A stretch of DNA of 24,410 nucleotides, taken from positions 1 through 24,410 of the forward strand of contig URJL01000035.1 in assembly GCA_900548115.1 (NCBI GenBank). The letters run 5' to 3'. Position numbers and translations under genes: made by a program. This document shows, piece after piece, positions 23,075 through 24,410 of this stretch (position 1 is its first letter; the number at the start of each line of letters is the position of its first letter). Source of the stretch: an uncultured Eubacteriales bacterium (GTDB lineage Bacteria; Bacillota; Clostridia; Oscillospirales; CAG-382). A model generated the notes under the pieces. The model saw only the letters and a list, made by a program, of their open reading frames with translations, had not been told where the DNA came from and did no database searches.

Positions 23075-23119
23075 GAATAACGGCGCGGTTCTGCGCCGAA
23101 AAACAAAAAGGAGAACCTT

Positions 23120-24410
23120 ATGAAAGCAAAATCTGCTCTTGCCGTTCTTTTGGCGGCAACCCTTTCCGCTTCGGCACTTCTCACCTCGTGTAAGAAGGAC
23201 GAAAAGCCGACGGGAGGAAACGATGATGAAAAGCAGGGCGAAGAAAACGTCGATCAGCCCGAGGATACCGATCCTCTTGAAGGCGACCACAGCCCGAACG
23301 TTCCCGCCGATGTAAAGTTTGACGGCGAGACCTTCAGCATTCTGATCGGCTCGACCGGTCAGTCCATGTATGCCGAGGAGGAGACCTCCGACATCGTAAA
23401 CGACACCGTTTACAACGACAATCTGAATGTTGAAGACCGCTTCGGCATTACGCTCAACATCGTAAAGGGCGGTTACGACGCGACCGGCGGAGGACAGTCC
23501 GAGGCAACGGCGCAGTTCCGCTCGCTCATCGAAGCAAACGACACGACCTATCATGCCTTTATGCACGTTCAGCACAACGGTATGCCTCAGATGACACTTG
23601 AACGGTACTTCGTCGACTGGAACACGCTGCCTTACATTGACCTTGAGGAAGAATGGTGGTACCAGAACATTACGAAGGATCTCTGCTTCGGCGACAAGGT
23701 TTATGTAATGACCGGCGACTATGCCCGTTACATCGACTCGATCGACTGCCTCGTGTTCAACAAGCAGATCTTTGACGAGCTCGGTCTTGAATATCCTTAC
23801 CAGGACGTTCTCGACGGCACGTGGACTTGGGATAAGTTCGAAGAGCTTGTCGCAAAGGGCGCAAAGGACCTGAACGGCGACGGTCAGATGACCAAGGAGG
23901 ACGACCAGTGGGGTCTTGTCGGCTGGACGTACGAGCTTTCGTATGCGCTCCTTGTTTCCTCGGGCTTCTCGCCTCTTGAAAAGGACGCCGACAACATGCC
24001 GATCCTGAATCAGAACGTTGACGAAGCACACGAGATCTACGGAAGAATCGTCGATCTCTTTGCCGACGGCAAGAAGGCGCTTGCCGAAGCATCGGATTAT
24101 TCGGGACAGATCAACATCTTTACCGAGGGCAGAGCTATGTTTAAAGACACTTTCATGGGCGGCATCACGGGATTCTCCGAGACCGAATTCGACTTCGGTA
24201 TCCTCCCGTACCCGAAATGGGATGCGGACAGCGAATATCAGAACCGTTCGTCCAACATGACGGCTCTTACTTACATCCCCGTTACCAATGCAAACCTCGA
24301 AATGACCGGTGCGGTTCTCGAAGAAATGGCGTTCCAGGGCGCAAAGAACCTTACGCCCGCTTACTTCGATCAGGTTCTGACCGTTAAGAACACCCGTGAC
24401 GTTGAGTCGG
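23120..24410 (+). CDS. ABC-type extracellular solute-binding lipoprotein (5' part, cut by window end)
   Basis: The first 430 residues of a substrate-binding lipoprotein; the frame is open to the end of the window. A lipoprotein signal peptide with lipobox LLTSC places the lipidated Cys at residue 24. An acidic linker (to about residue 65) leads to the family-1-like solute-binding fold: VKFDGETFSILIG, DTVYNDNLNVEDRFGITLNI, LVFNKQIFDELGLEYPYQDV and TWTWDKFEELVAKGAKDLNG. A calcium-loop-like DLNGDGQMTKED lies inside, as seen in many clostridial carbohydrate binding proteins. AAGGAG precedes the ATG by 7 nt. The ligand is probably a carbohydrate, by family and by the TIM-barrel neighbour, but not shown by sequence. 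Codon use (GAC, AAG, AAC) resembles the CBM6-like gene, pointing to high expression. Confidence 0.9.
   Translation, partial: MKAKSALAVLLAATLSASALLTSCKKDEKPTGGNDDEKQGEENVDQPEDTDPLEGDHSPNVPADVKFDGETFSILIGSTGQSMYAEEETSDIVNDTVYNDNLNVEDRFGITLNIVKGGYDATGGGQSEATAQFRSLIEANDTTYHAFMHVQHNGMPQMTLERYFVDWNTLPYIDLEEEWWYQNITKDLCFGDKVYVMTGDYARYIDSIDCLVFNKQIFDELGLEYPYQDVLDGTWTWDKFEELVAKGAKDLNGDGQMTKEDDQWGLVGWTYELSYALLVSSGFSPLEKDADNMPILNQNVDEAHEIYGRIVDLFADGKKALAEASDYSGQINIFTEGRAMFKDTFMGGITGFSETEFDFGILPYPKWDADSEYQNRSSNMTALTYIPVTNANLEMTGAVLEEMAFQGAKNLTPAYFDQVLTVKNTRDVES

Noticed and set aside
23006..24031. A 341-codon minus-strand frame opposite the solute-binding protein
   Set aside because: The plus-strand lipoprotein is clearly real; the antisense frame lacks a start context and recognisable motifs.

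Overview
The window looks like chromosomal DNA from a moderately GC-rich, Gram-positive-type anaerobe of class Clostridia (Bacillota). Evidence: a NadD-YqeK/YhbY/RsfS/LCP cluster, an ECF-like membrane protein, paired short ChrA proteins, AraC-type control, lipoprotein and sortase-like surface signals, textbook sigma-A promoters (TTGACA-17-TATAAT), AGGAGG-type ribosome binding sites, and intergenic palindromic repeats of a kind I associate with gut Clostridia. Genus cannot be fixed from sequence alone. || Left half (1-12.3 kb): all genes read on the minus strand and are housekeeping. In transcription order: ispD and ispF (MEP isoprenoid pathway) from a perfect consensus promoter, with a regularly spaced array of small hairpins between them; then a second consensus promoter driving an alpha/beta hydrolase and a membrane-anchored MurF-type ligase; a repeat-filled gap; ddl (D-Ala-D-Ala ligase), dnaX, a DtxR/MntR-type metalloregulator, yhbY, a nadD-yqeK fusion, a prolyl-tRNA editing (ProX/YbaK) protein, an LCP cell-wall ligase and rsfS. 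The themes are peptidoglycan precursors and wall-polymer attachment, NAD synthesis, ribosome maturation/silencing, translation quality control and replication. || Right half (12.4-24.4 kb): mostly plus strand and more accessory. A Wzx-like flippase converges on, and overlaps, a small membrane protein gene that follows an SDR oxidoreductase (both minus). Then come an MGDG/UgtP-type glycolipid glycosyltransferase with a small unknown protein, a probably highly expressed secreted CBM6-like surface protein with its own strong promoter and terminator, an AraC regulator paired with a MATE exporter, a repeat-rich gap of about 650 bp, a two-gene ChrA chromate transporter pair, a sugar isomerase-like TIM barrel protein, and the 5' part of a lipoprotein ABC-type solute-binding protein that runs off the window. 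|| No rRNA, tRNA, CRISPR array, insertion sequence or phage gene was recognised. I see no convincing wholly new multi-gene system. The features most worth following are the period-24 hairpin array in ispDF, the mosaic palindromic repeat family in two intergenic regions, and the CBM6-like surface protein ending in a non-standard PATAD sorting-like signal.
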